Assembly: GCA_012728155.1 (NCBI GenBank)
Contig: JAAYFR010000307.1
Coordinates: forward strand, 1 to 6,592
Direction of reading: 5' to 3'
Length of the DNA: 6,592 bases
From: Bacteroidales bacterium
GTDB taxonomy: Bacteria; Bacteroidota; Bacteroidia; Bacteroidales; Dysgonomonadaceae
Below are positions 1 to 6,592 of the stretch, piece by piece. Below the pieces are notes generated by a model. It was not told the DNA's origin. It ran no database searches and was given only the letters and a program-made list of their open reading frames with translations. The translations under genes were made by a program, and so were the position numbers. Within the stretch, counting starts at the first letter, position 1, and the number at the start of each line of letters is the position of its first letter.

Positions 1-879
1 AATCATGGGTGCGCCCTGTCCCAATGCGTAAGATATGGCTGGACCGGCTTTTCCGGCAGCGATATAGCTTAAAACAGTACCTACCCCCCAGATAATACCT
101 CCCAAGACTCCTACCGAGTGGGTGCTCAAGCTACCTTTAAAATAGTGGGAATAGCTGACCGGTTTTCCCACAAATGGTTTCTTCATGACAATGGTGTTGA
201 AAATGAAGTTACTTCCCAGTATTCCTAATGAGAAAATAAAGAAAGCACCATAAGGAGTGAGCATGCCGGCAGTGGGATTTTCAAAGTTGTTCAAATCCAT
301 GGCCGCCGCAACAAACCGATAGAAGAAAGACATCAATATGCCGGCGCAGATGGCAATGATAATCCCTTTCTTCTTCTTATTGCTTGCTTCAGTACCAGTA
401 GTCGTTTTTCCTGACGCAACTCCATTCAGTATAATGGCGATCACAATCAGGGCTACCCCCAAGAACAGAATCACAGGATCGCCCTTGGGCGCCCCAAAGT
501 AGTTGATGAATACACCCAATACCAATGCCAATCCTACTCCCACAGGGAAAGCCACCGACATCCCTGCCAGTGAAATAGAGGCGGACAATAATATGTTGGC
601 CGCATTGAAAATAATACCTCCCCCAAATGCACTCCAGAAGTTATTGGCACTCACCTGTGTAATATCGGCAATGAAACTGCGTCCCTGGTCGCCCATACTT
701 CCCAAGGTGAATCCGAAGAGAAGAGAGAGCAACACAATGCCAATGACATAATCCCAATAGAACAATTCATACCGCCAACTCTTGGCGGCCAATTTTTGCG
801 TATTACCCCACGATCCCCAGCAAAGCATGGTGACAAGGCATAGTAATACTGCAATCGGATAACTTTGTACGATAAACAT
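1..879 (-). CDS. GRP/RhaT-like sugar permease (C-terminus beyond window)
   Basis: This is a multi-pass inner-membrane protein of the drug/metabolite transporter superfamily, closest by eye to the glucose/ribose porter (GRP) and L-rhamnose symporter-like group. 293 residues are visible. Hydrophobic segments lie near residues 7-24, 44-60, 84-104, 107-127, 135-154, 172-192, 208-229 and 254-275, with another beginning near 280. GRP proteins usually have ten segments and about 330 residues, so some 40 residues are missing past position 1. The N-terminal WGSWGNTQKL stretch (21-30), the glycine-rich repeats and the lysine-rich cytoplasmic linker (156-171) fit the family. The ATG at 879 lies 12 nt after the ribokinase stop, so the two are probably co-transcribed. 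Next to a ribokinase, import of free ribose is the most likely role, but sugar specificity is inferred from context, not from residues. No frameshift is seen. Confidence 0.87.
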   Translation of the reverse strand, partial: MFIVQSYPIAVLLCLVTMLCWGSWGNTQKLAAKSWRYELFYWDYVIGIVLLSLLFGFTLGSMGDQGRSFIADITQVSANNFWSAFGGGIIFNAANILLSASISLAGMSVAFPVGVGLALVLGVFINYFGAPKGDPVILFLGVALIVIAIILNGVASGKTTTGTEASNKKKKGIIIAICAGILMSFFYRFVAAAMDLNNFENPTAGMLTPYGAFFIFSLGILGSNFIFNTIVMKKPFVGKPVSYSHYFKGSLSTHSVGVLGGIIWGVGTVLSYIAAGKAGPAISYALGQGAPMI

Positions 880-891
880 ATTCTTTTTAAA

Positions 892-1818
892 TTAATGATT
901 GGTTGTTTTCATCTTCAAGAAACGACGTACGTCGGTTTCTGTCGGTATAGAGGGCTGGGCTCCCATTTTCGTAACGCAGATGGCGGCGGCGGCGGATGCA
1001 AATTCTAAAGCCTCATTCCAGTTATGCCCTTTGCTTAATTCCGCGGCCAAAGCGCCACAGAAGGTGTCGCCGGCAGCAGTCGTGTCCACGGTCTCTACTG
1101 TAAAAGCCGGCACCCGTAAATTGAGTTGATCGTTCTTTACTATAGATCCTTTTTTACCTAAGGTCAATACCACTGTTTTTGCTCCCAGATTTAATAATTT
1201 ATCCATGATTTTCTCCTCGCCGATATGGGCTATTCCCTCTTCTGCAATTGTCTCGGCTTCGGTCTCGTTGACAACCAGAATATCAATCATTTTGATAAGT
1301 TCTCTGTCCAGTTTTCTTGCCGGCGCCACATTTAACAAGACTCGTTTGTTGTTTTTATAAGCGATACCACAAACAGTTTTAACCGTGTCGTAAGGAATTT
1401 CCATTTGCAGGAGAATTAAGTCTGCCTCAACGATCTCTTTCTCGATCTGGAGGATATAGTCCGACGAAAGCTTGTCATTGGCTCCCGGGATGATGACGAT
1501 GCTGTTTTCACCCTTTTTATCCACCCAAATCAGGGCTACCCCCGAAGGGGTATCTTCCACCACCAAAGATAGGGAGGCATCCAACCCCTCTTTCCGGTAG
1601 TAACTCATGGCATTCAGCCCGTTCGGATCCTTTCCCAGGCAGGAGATAAACTTTACCTCTCCACCCAATCGGTGTGCAGCCAGAGCCTGATTGGCTCCCT
1701 TGCCTCCCATCGTTTGGAGATAGGAAACTCCTTTGATTGTTTCCCCTGCTTTGGGGAATGTCTCTACTTTGGCGATTAAATCGGTATTGGAGCTGCCAAT
1801 TACTATTATTTTACTCAT
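892..1818 (-). CDS. rbsK: ribokinase (PfkB family)
   Basis: This cytosolic sugar kinase is predicted to convert ribose and ATP to ribose 5-phosphate, feeding the pentose phosphate pathway. Read from the ATG at 1818 it has 308 residues, the normal ribokinase length. The N-terminus has the beta strand KIIVIGSSNTDL. PfkB signature 1 is MGGKGANQA (residues 37-45). NVAPA (163-167) and NETEAE (184-189) are typical of ribokinases. Signature 2 is DTTAAGD (245-251), with Asp251 as the expected catalytic base and the glycine-containing anion hole. The tail VTKMGAQPSIPT (282-293) is also ribokinase-like. The frame stays open upstream to a TTG at 1830, but that would add only MHNS before the conserved strand, so the ATG is preferred. 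It starts 12 nt after the upstream stop. Deoxyribokinase or another PfkB sugar kinase cannot be excluded without alignment. Confidence 0.93.
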   Translation of the reverse strand: MSKIIVIGSSNTDLIAKVETFPKAGETIKGVSYLQTMGGKGANQALAAHRLGGEVKFISCLGKDPNGLNAMSYYRKEGLDASLSLVVEDTPSGVALIWVDKKGENSIVIIPGANDKLSSDYILQIEKEIVEADLILLQMEIPYDTVKTVCGIAYKNNKRVLLNVAPARKLDRELIKMIDILVVNETEAETIAEEGIAHIGEEKIMDKLLNLGAKTVVLTLGKKGSIVKNDQLNLRVPAFTVETVDTTAAGDTFCGALAAELSKGHNWNEALEFASAAAAICVTKMGAQPSIPTETDVRRFLKMKTTNH

Positions 1819-1830
1819 ACTATTATGCAA

Positions 1831-3384
1831 TTAAAAATATATATTTTTTCCCGGATCCTTTCCCGAATATACAATCAGATCTCTGATATGGATGTAACAG
1901 CTTTCGGGTATATTTTTCGGCTTTACTGCTATGAGATGCTCCCCTTCGGAAAGATCATAATTCCAGGCAACTTCATTTTTGCGAATAAGAGAAGAGGTGG
2001 GCATCTTTATGGTCTCCATGAAATTGTCATCAATATAAATGTCTGCCTCCAAGATCTTGTCTGCTTGATTATTTGTTACCCCGGCATATCCTGTAAGCAC
2101 AAAGCCAGAACCGGTGATCTCAAATGAAACTTCATCGGTTTGCCCATTTAGCCAAGTGTGCATGCTTCTTCTTTCGGTGGGATAGATCCCTTCAAAACCT
2201 ATCTCCAGAGGAACCGTTTGGGGGATCTGGTATTGAATGATAAATGAATCATTATTTTCAGTGCCACCATTTCTTTTAATCATTTCCACAGCATGACGGA
2301 ATCCTATATCATACACTTTATTAAGGGACATTTCAGTATATCGAAAATTCATATCCTCCACTTTGTCAATACCTTGCTTCCAATAATCGGGAATATTGCT
2401 GTAACCGATCATCGTACCTAAGATCCCGGCAGCATTGGCTGGATTACAATCCGAATCATACCCGCACCTGGTACTTATATCTATTGTCGCGCCGTAATCG
2501 CCTTTACCATACAGCAACCCGATTACAATATAGGCTGCATTGATTTTGGCATCGATATTGAACGGCAAAAAAACCCCGTCGGGACACCCTTTGTCGTGCG
2601 TCCATTTTTTCTGTGCTTCAAACCAAGCGGATTTCCAGTCGTCAGGATTATTTTTATACCATTTAATCAGATCGGCAATGCATTGATAAAATTGGCTCTC
2701 GGCAGGGATAGTTTTCAGGGCCTCTTCCACAATGAATTCAATATCATTGTGCACAAAAGCCAGGGAATACATCGCCGCCACATAGATTCCGCCATAGAGA
2801 CCATCTCCGTAATTCATGATGTGGCCGATCCGGTCGCAGATAGCAGCGGCGGAATTCACCATGCCGGGAGACATTAGTCCGGCGAAATCAGCCTCGATCT
2901 GAAAATCGATATCATCGGCGTGAGGGTTGTTTTTCCAATTTCCTGAAGCAGGGGGCATAATGCCATTGAGTATATTGTAACGTGCAGCCTGATTGGCATG
3001 CCAGAGAGGATACTCAGCATGGGCAAATGCCAGTGCATGCAAAGAGTCGGGAGCATCAAGGCCATGTTTTTCAAAAACATCCACAAAAGTCAAATCCATA
3101 TATACATCATCATAAAGACCCGGAGAATTTTCATAATACCACAACATCCGGGTGTCGTCCCAAGGGATGGAAATATGGTCGTCGATCATTGTACCGTTCC
3201 AACCAAACTCAGTCGGGCCGCCATATGTACATCCGATTACCTGTCCGGCCCAACCACCTTTGATCTTGTCCAGAAGGTCACTTTTGGAGATGGTTGCTTC
3301 CTCTTTTTCTGAAATATTTGTGTTACAGGATAATGCAACCATAAGTGTCAGCCACACCATGACTGTTATAAAGATATTCTTCAT
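1831..3384 (-). CDS. ADP-ribosylglycohydrolase-fold lipoprotein with C-terminal beta domain
   Basis: This is a predicted exported hydrolase of the ADP-ribosylglycohydrolase (ARH/DraG) fold, 517 residues. Residues 1-20 form a lipoprotein signal peptide with Cys20 as the expected lipidated residue (ALSC), placing the enzyme on the periplasmic side or at the surface. The ARH domain spans about residues 35-370. GGWAGQVIGCTYGGP (43-57) matches the family opening, WDDTRM (75-80) corresponds to the usual TDDT metal motif, and GYDSDCNPANAAG (308-320) to the second aspartate motif. The usual Thr after the last metal Asp is Cys313 here. Residues 385-517 form a separate, probably beta-sandwich domain of unknown ligand, which short cytosolic ARH enzymes lack. 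Family chemistry is cleavage of ADP-ribosyl or ribosyl bonds with a divalent metal. Next to a nucleoside hydrolase and ribokinase, release of ribose from a ribosylated compound is inferred; the real substrate is unknown. The gene follows the nucleoside hydrolase after 76 nt. Confidence 0.85.
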   Translation of the reverse strand: MKNIFITVMVWLTLMVALSCNTNISEKEEATISKSDLLDKIKGGWAGQVIGCTYGGPTEFGWNGTMIDDHISIPWDDTRMLWYYENSPGLYDDVYMDLTFVDVFEKHGLDAPDSLHALAFAHAEYPLWHANQAARYNILNGIMPPASGNWKNNPHADDIDFQIEADFAGLMSPGMVNSAAAICDRIGHIMNYGDGLYGGIYVAAMYSLAFVHNDIEFIVEEALKTIPAESQFYQCIADLIKWYKNNPDDWKSAWFEAQKKWTHDKGCPDGVFLPFNIDAKINAAYIVIGLLYGKGDYGATIDISTRCGYDSDCNPANAAGILGTMIGYSNIPDYWKQGIDKVEDMNFRYTEMSLNKVYDIGFRHAVEMIKRNGGTENNDSFIIQYQIPQTVPLEIGFEGIYPTERRSMHTWLNGQTDEVSFEITGSGFVLTGYAGVTNNQADKILEADIYIDDNFMETIKMPTSSLIRKNEVAWNYDLSEGEHLIAVKPKNIPESCYIHIRDLIVYSGKDPGKNIYF

Positions 3385-3460
3385 AACCTCGATTATTTTA
3401 TTTCATTATGCGCATATTTTGATTAGAATTATCTGATAATCAGTTTTATTCTCCTGCCTA

Positions 3461-4504
3461 TTACTGGTATTTTTTTGGCTTTTGGGTGATCAATTGAATG
3501 AAGTAATCTTTTATTTGCTCTCTTTGCTGGTCCGTAACGGTCAGGTATTTATGTTTGCCTTTTTCATCAGGAGTAAACCGGGTAATCCCTTTGTCATCAA
3601 TATTTATTGTGCCTGCAGGAGATTCTCCGAAGAAACCTTTATCACTTTCTATAACATACAATACTGAAGTTAAATCCCATGTCTGACGGTCGTATGGCAT
3701 CTTCATGTATGCTTTATATCCTTCCACCAGTGGATTAGGCTCTTTCCATTTGAAGTCATTTTCAATGCTGGATGCAGGATATAATATTGTTTCGCCCAGT
3801 TCGAAGGGAGATGCTGCTATAGGAGTTGGCCATTCATCGACAACTTTTTGGGCTGCAGGAATATCACAGTTGACATTGAATTCCGAGAAATTCTCGTCTT
3901 GAAAATGTCCCATCATGGCTGATAACAGTCTCACTTTTTGGGCTACCAACTCTTTTCCTGTGAGAGGTGAAAATTCATCTCCCTGGCTGTCGAGGAGTTG
4001 GGCAAGATTGGTCGAAAACCCTACCGAAATGATATTAACCGAATTGTCTTCCTGTGCAGCCAATAGTTTACGATAGAGCGCTACTGAGGTAGTAAGCGTT
4101 GCGTAGTCTTTCACGCTCCTTTCGAAGGCAGGTTTTCCATTTTTCTCCATTTGACATACCGTCTGCACGAAAATATCTTCACTAGCCATGTCGGTTCCAT
4201 CGACCACTACACCGATAGGAATATCGGGATAACCATACCAAGTGTTCATGATGTCGATATATTCTACACAATAAGGGCTTTTCTTATTGGTCGCGATCCC
4301 CAACAGGTTGATCCTGCCTTGATCCAGATATTTATACAACATATCCAGTGCCAGCGCATCATCTACATCGTTACCCATATCGGTATCGAAAATCACATTA
4401 ATTTTTTGGTTGTCACCATCTCCTTTTGTTTTTCCTTCGGAACAGGATAGAAGAAGTGAAAAAACGAAGAATAATCCCAATGAAATTTCTATTGCCTTTC
4501 TCAT
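3461..4504 (-). CDS. nucleoside hydrolase lipoprotein (IUNH family)
   Basis: This enzyme is predicted to hydrolyse the N-glycosidic bond of ribonucleosides, giving a base and ribose. From the ATG at 4504 it has 347 residues. Residues 1-21 form a lipoprotein signal peptide ending LLLSC with Cys21 as the anchor, so it should act outside the cytoplasm, unlike the well-studied cytosolic RihA/B/C enzymes. The calcium-binding aspartate cluster is FDTDMGNDVDDALAL (39-53), a variant with two more residues than the classical DTDPGxDDA. Asp277 in TWDLTSVLY is the likely counterpart of the last calcium-binding Asp. The frame is open up to an ATG at 4570 that abuts the previous stop, but those 22 extra residues would sit before the signal peptide, so the internal ATG is chosen. 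Base preference cannot be read from the sequence. It lies between two other predicted exported enzymes of the operon. Confidence 0.91.
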   Translation of the reverse strand: MRKAIEISLGLFFVFSLLLSCSEGKTKGDGDNQKINVIFDTDMGNDVDDALALDMLYKYLDQGRINLLGIATNKKSPYCVEYIDIMNTWYGYPDIPIGVVVDGTDMASEDIFVQTVCQMEKNGKPAFERSVKDYATLTTSVALYRKLLAAQEDNSVNIISVGFSTNLAQLLDSQGDEFSPLTGKELVAQKVRLLSAMMGHFQDENFSEFNVNCDIPAAQKVVDEWPTPIAASPFELGETILYPASSIENDFKWKEPNPLVEGYKAYMKMPYDRQTWDLTSVLYVIESDKGFFGESPAGTINIDDKGITRFTPDEKGKHKYLTVTDQQREQIKDYFIQLITQKPKKYQ

Positions 4505-4570
4505 AATTGTGATATTTTTATTTATTGAAAACGTATTGAACTTTTTGATATATAACTGCACCTCATTCAT

Positions 4571-5881
4571 CTACTTGTCTATCCGGGGGAATTTCCACGG
4601 TTTTCGGTATTGAGGCGTGATGTATTTGTTTGCTTCCGCAATGTTGAACGATTTTTTCTGATCGTCATATTGTAAAGAGACGCCACTCATTCTGGCAGCA
4701 ATGTTTCCCAAATGAGCATATTTGGCAGATAGACTTCCTGTCTCTATTGTACATGCGGTATTGGGCTCTCTCTTTTTCATACATTCCAGAAAATTGAATA
4801 CATGATCTTTGTGCTCCTGATGATCGGCCTGTACAATTCTCTCTGGAATCTTTTCCCTTTCAGGATAAACCTGCCAGTCATCCCTATTGGCTACTAATGT
4901 TCCATTTTTTCCGGTAAAGATTAATCCATAGTTTTTACCATACGGACCCGATTCGATGCCGGCATTATTTTCCCATGTCAAGGTCCAGTCATCAAATTGA
5001 TATAAAACCGATTGAGTGTCGAAAGTTTCGTGCATACCGTTTGGATAGAGGAAATTGCCTGCATTGGCCTGCACACTTTTGGGCATGCCGTCTACTTTCT
5101 TTGCCCATAGCGCCATGTCTAATAGGTGTACCCCCCAGTCGGTCATGAGACCCCCTCCATAATCCCAAAACATTCTCCATAAACCATGGAAACGATTACT
5201 GTTGAATGTCCGGGCTGGAGCAGGTCCCAACCAGGTGTCAAAATCAACTCCTGTCGGGATATCGGAATCTGGAATTAATTCAGCGATGGCTGCATAATTG
5301 AAGTTGGCATATACATGTATCCGGGATATTTCTCCCAAAATGCCCGAATCGAGATAATCAATCATTTCTTTCCATAGCTTCGCACTTCTCTGTTGTTGGC
5401 CGACCTGTACTATGCGATTGTATTTGTTTGCGACTTCCACCATCAGGTCACATTCAGCCATCGAATTGGCTATCGGTTTTTCTACATATATATCTTTTCC
5501 GGCTTCAGATGCATCTACAAATTGGAGACAATGCCAGTGGTCAGGGGTTCCAATAATGACCGCATCGATATCCTTTCGATCGAGAATACGGCGATAATCA
5601 CCGTACAAATCAAATTTCTCTTTACGAATGGAAGCCAACTCTTTTGCCCGTGAATCCAGAATCGACTTGTCGATATCACATAATGCCAGGCATTGTACTT
5701 CATCCGACAATAGAAAATCTGATAAATTGGCCCATCCCATAGAACGGCATCCAATCAATGCTACATTGATTCTATCATTGGCAGATACCCTCAGAGTAGT
5801 GGCTTTTAAATAGCCTGGCAGCGCCATGCCTGCTGCTACGGCAGATGATGTTTTCAGAAAAGATCGTCTTGTAATGCTCAT
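4571..5881 (-). CDS. Tat-exported Gfo/Idh/MocA family oxidoreductase
   Basis: This is an NAD(P)-dependent sugar oxidoreductase-like protein of 436 residues and the first gene of the operon. The N-terminus has a twin-arginine signal (RRSFLK at residues 5-10, then a mild hydrophobic stretch to about 28), so it is predicted to be exported folded, with its cofactor. The Rossmann domain begins at INVALIGCRSMGWAN (38-52); the usual GxGxxG reads GCRSMG, with Arg46 in place of the middle Gly. GTPDHWH (111-117) and EKPIA (134-138), with the catalytic-type Lys135, are family hallmarks. GGGLMTDWGVHLLDMALW (242-259) carries the conserved Asp248 and His252 of the C-terminal domain. The substrate is unknown. 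Some Gfo/Idh/MocA relatives (GH109) cleave glycosides by transient NAD oxidation and others make 3-keto sugars, so either oxidation or assisted deglycosylation is possible. No other start is better placed than the ATG at 5881. Confidence 0.9.
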   Translation of the reverse strand: MSITRRSFLKTSSAVAAGMALPGYLKATTLRVSANDRINVALIGCRSMGWANLSDFLLSDEVQCLALCDIDKSILDSRAKELASIRKEKFDLYGDYRRILDRKDIDAVIIGTPDHWHCLQFVDASEAGKDIYVEKPIANSMAECDLMVEVANKYNRIVQVGQQQRSAKLWKEMIDYLDSGILGEISRIHVYANFNYAAIAELIPDSDIPTGVDFDTWLGPAPARTFNSNRFHGLWRMFWDYGGGLMTDWGVHLLDMALWAKKVDGMPKSVQANAGNFLYPNGMHETFDTQSVLYQFDDWTLTWENNAGIESGPYGKNYGLIFTGKNGTLVANRDDWQVYPEREKIPERIVQADHQEHKDHVFNFLECMKKREPNTACTIETGSLSAKYAHLGNIAARMSGVSLQYDDQKKSFNIAEANKYITPQYRKPWKFPRIDK

Positions 5882-5947
5882 GATAATGGAGTGCTATTTA
5901 TATTTATGAATTTCTGTTTTTCTATGACCATTGCTGGATTCCTAGAT

Positions 5948-6046
5948 ATCAAAAGGAAAAACTGTTTAGCTGTTTTCAATTTAAAACCATATGCGATTTT
6001 CGGTTGATTAAAAAAACACAAAAGATATTTCCTGTTCCGTTTTGAT
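5948..6046 (-). repeat. long-range inverted repeat in the operon leader
   Basis: ATCAAAAGGAA at 5948-5958 is complementary to TTCCGTTTTGAT at 6035-6046, giving 11 base pairs with one bulged base and a 76-nt interior. In the predicted minus-strand leader RNA this could close a large stem. The arms are A/T-rich, so chance is a real possibility, and no function is claimed. Confidence 0.3.
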
Positions 6047-6066
6047 TTATTCATTGATACTAATCG

Positions 6067-6097
6067 CAAATATAGGGACAATAATTATTTGAACAAA
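6067..6097 (-). promoter_or_regulatory. promoter of the oxidoreductase-permease operon
   Basis: Read on the minus strand there is TTTG (6097-6094), a 19-nt spacer, and TATATTTG (6074-6067). This matches the Bacteroidota housekeeping promoter (-33 TTTG, -7 TAnnTTTG, spacing about 19-21). Transcription would start a few bases downstream, near 6060, leaving a leader of about 180 nt before the ATG at 5881. It is the only full match I found upstream of the operon. Confidence 0.7.
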
Positions 6098-6102
6098 CGT
6101 TT
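6095..6102. promoter_or_regulatory. candidate LacI-family operator
   Basis: AAACGTTT is a perfect 8-bp palindrome centred on CG, the core typical of LacI/PurR/CcpA-type operators. Its surroundings (CAAACGTTTT) extend it imperfectly. It overlaps the -33 box of the operon promoter, so a bound repressor would block transcription. The divergent LacI-family gene starting about 100 bp away is the obvious candidate to bind here; this is inference from position and symmetry. Confidence 0.5.
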
Positions 6103-6170
6103 TCGCAATATCATTTTGTTAAATAATGTTTCTTTGATTGATTAATATCGAATTATCCCATTATTTAGGT

Positions 6171-6178
6171 TAGCTTTG
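6171..6178 (+). promoter_or_regulatory. likely -7 box of the LacI-family gene
   Basis: TAGCTTTG matches the Bacteroidota -7 consensus TAnnTTTG and lies 16 nt before the ATG at 6195, implying a very short leader. No TTTG lies at the usual 19-21 nt spacing upstream, so this would be a weak promoter or one needing help. Confidence 0.45.
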
Positions 6179-6194
6179 TTTAAAAAATTACATT

Positions 6195-6592
6195 ATGCAA
6201 CATAAGCCGAATATAGTCGATATTGCTTCGAAATCGGGATTTTCCATTACTACTGTCTCTCGGGTTTTGAACGGAAAGGCTGATAAATACAGGATTAGCA
6301 AAGAGACCCAGCAAAAAATAAAGAGTATGGCGGAGGAGCTGAACTATATTCCCAATGAATTTGCCCGTAATCTTCGTACCGGAAAAAGTAAAACGATTGC
6401 GCTAATTGTCCCTTCTCTAAAAAATCCTTTTTTTGCAGAGATCGCAAGTGTGGTGAATTCAGAAGTGAGAAAATATAATCGTATCACTATTATCGGGGAC
6501 AGTGATGATAATATTGACAATGAAAAGACGGAAGTACTCCATTTGTCGTCAAGGAATTTGGATGGAATGATCATTGTTCCCTGCGGAGACGA
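6195..6592 (+). CDS. LacI-family transcriptional regulator (N-terminal part)
   Basis: 132 residues are visible before the window ends; LacI-family proteins are usually about 330-350 residues. The DNA-binding domain covers residues 5-60: IVDIASKSGFSITTVSRVLNG (7-27) is the helix-turn-helix, with SITTVSRVLNG forming the recognition region. YIPNEFARNLRTGKS (51-65) is the hinge helix, with Leu60 at the position of the minor-groove intercalating leucine. KTIALIVPSLKNPFFAEI (66-83) opens the periplasmic-binding-protein-like effector domain, which would sense a small sugar-like ligand; the ligand pocket is mostly outside the window. The gene diverges from the five-gene operon and probably controls it, with a CG-centred palindrome over the operon's -33 box as the likely site. 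Whether it represses or activates, and which effector it senses, is not visible. Confidence 0.93.
   Translation, partial: MQHKPNIVDIASKSGFSITTVSRVLNGKADKYRISKETQQKIKSMAEELNYIPNEFARNLRTGKSKTIALIVPSLKNPFFAEIASVVNSEVRKYNRITIIGDSDDNIDNEKTEVLHLSSRNLDGMIIVPCGD

Larger units (their letters stand above)
5882..6194. other. divergent intergenic control region
   Basis: This 313-bp AT-rich gap separates the minus-strand operon from the plus-strand LacI-family gene and contains no convincing coding sequence. The right half holds the operon promoter, an operator-like palindrome and a -7-type box for the regulator. The left part (5882 to about 6060) would be transcribed as a long untranslated leader of the oxidoreductase mRNA and contains one long-range inverted repeat. 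I recognise no known riboswitch or small RNA in it. Confidence 0.75.

Noticed and set aside
503..751. Open frame on the plus strand, 82 codons
   Set aside because: Antisense to the well-supported permease; composition is that of a shadow frame.
980..996. GGC-repeat tract (ggcggcggcggcgg)
   Set aside because: It encodes the run of alanines in the C-terminal helix of the ribokinase (ASAAAA), a normal feature there, not a functional repeat.
1825..2127. Open frame on the plus strand, 100 codons
   Set aside because: Antisense to the C-terminal domain of the ARH-fold lipoprotein, with no recognisable motif or start context.
3433..3443. Interrupted palindrome CTGATAATCAG in the 76-nt gap between the two lipoprotein genes
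   Set aside because: Short, A/T-rich and without a G/C-rich stem or T-run suggesting a terminator; no promoter boxes found beside it, so chance is the simplest explanation.
4505..4570. N-terminal extension of the nucleoside hydrolase starting at 4570
   Set aside because: The added residues would bury the lipoprotein signal peptide 22 residues into the protein; the ATG at 4504 starts the signal cleanly.
5878..6081. Open frame of 67 codons on the minus strand within the divergent intergenic region
   Set aside because: It lies across the predicted promoter start and leader, overlaps the oxidoreductase start, has low-complexity basic content and resembles no family; most likely untranslated leader.

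Overview
The window looks like chromosomal DNA from a member of the Bacteroidota, most likely order Bacteroidales. The evidence is a divergent promoter with a -33 TTTG and a -7 TAnnTTTG box, start codons without a clear Shine-Dalgarno sequence, lipoprotein signal peptides ending in a serine-cysteine pair, and a Tat-exported Gfo/Idh/MocA protein of the type common in that phylum. Genus cannot be fixed from the sequence alone.

Layout: five genes on the minus strand appear to form one operon read from about 6060 towards position 1. In order of transcription they are a Tat-exported Gfo/Idh/MocA oxidoreductase (5881-4571), a nucleoside hydrolase lipoprotein (4504-3461), an ADP-ribosylglycohydrolase-fold lipoprotein with an extra C-terminal domain (3384-1831), a PfkB-family ribokinase (1818-892), and a GRP/RhaT-like sugar permease (879-1) whose C-terminus is cut off by the window edge. 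A LacI-family regulator starts at 6195 on the plus strand, diverges from the operon and runs off the right edge. The 313-bp gap between the divergent genes holds the operon promoter, a palindrome with a central CG that looks like a LacI-family operator overlapping the -33 box, a likely -7 box for the regulator, and a roughly 180-nt untranslated leader.

How the genes fit together (inference): the first three products are predicted to act outside the cytoplasm and the last two take over at the inner membrane and in the cytosol. A nucleoside, or a larger ribosylated compound such as an ADP-ribose derivative, could be oxidised or otherwise modified and hydrolysed at the N- or O-ribosyl bond in the periplasm. 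The freed pentose would enter through the permease and be phosphorylated to ribose 5-phosphate. This resembles the ribose/nucleoside scavenging (rus) locus described in Bacteroides thetaiotaomicron, which from memory also combines ribokinase, nucleoside hydrolase, an ARH-like hydrolase and a transporter. The oxidoreductase at the head of the operon and the LacI-type control are the parts that I cannot match to that system. No SusC/SusD pair, tRNA, rRNA, mobile element or CRISPR array is visible in the window.
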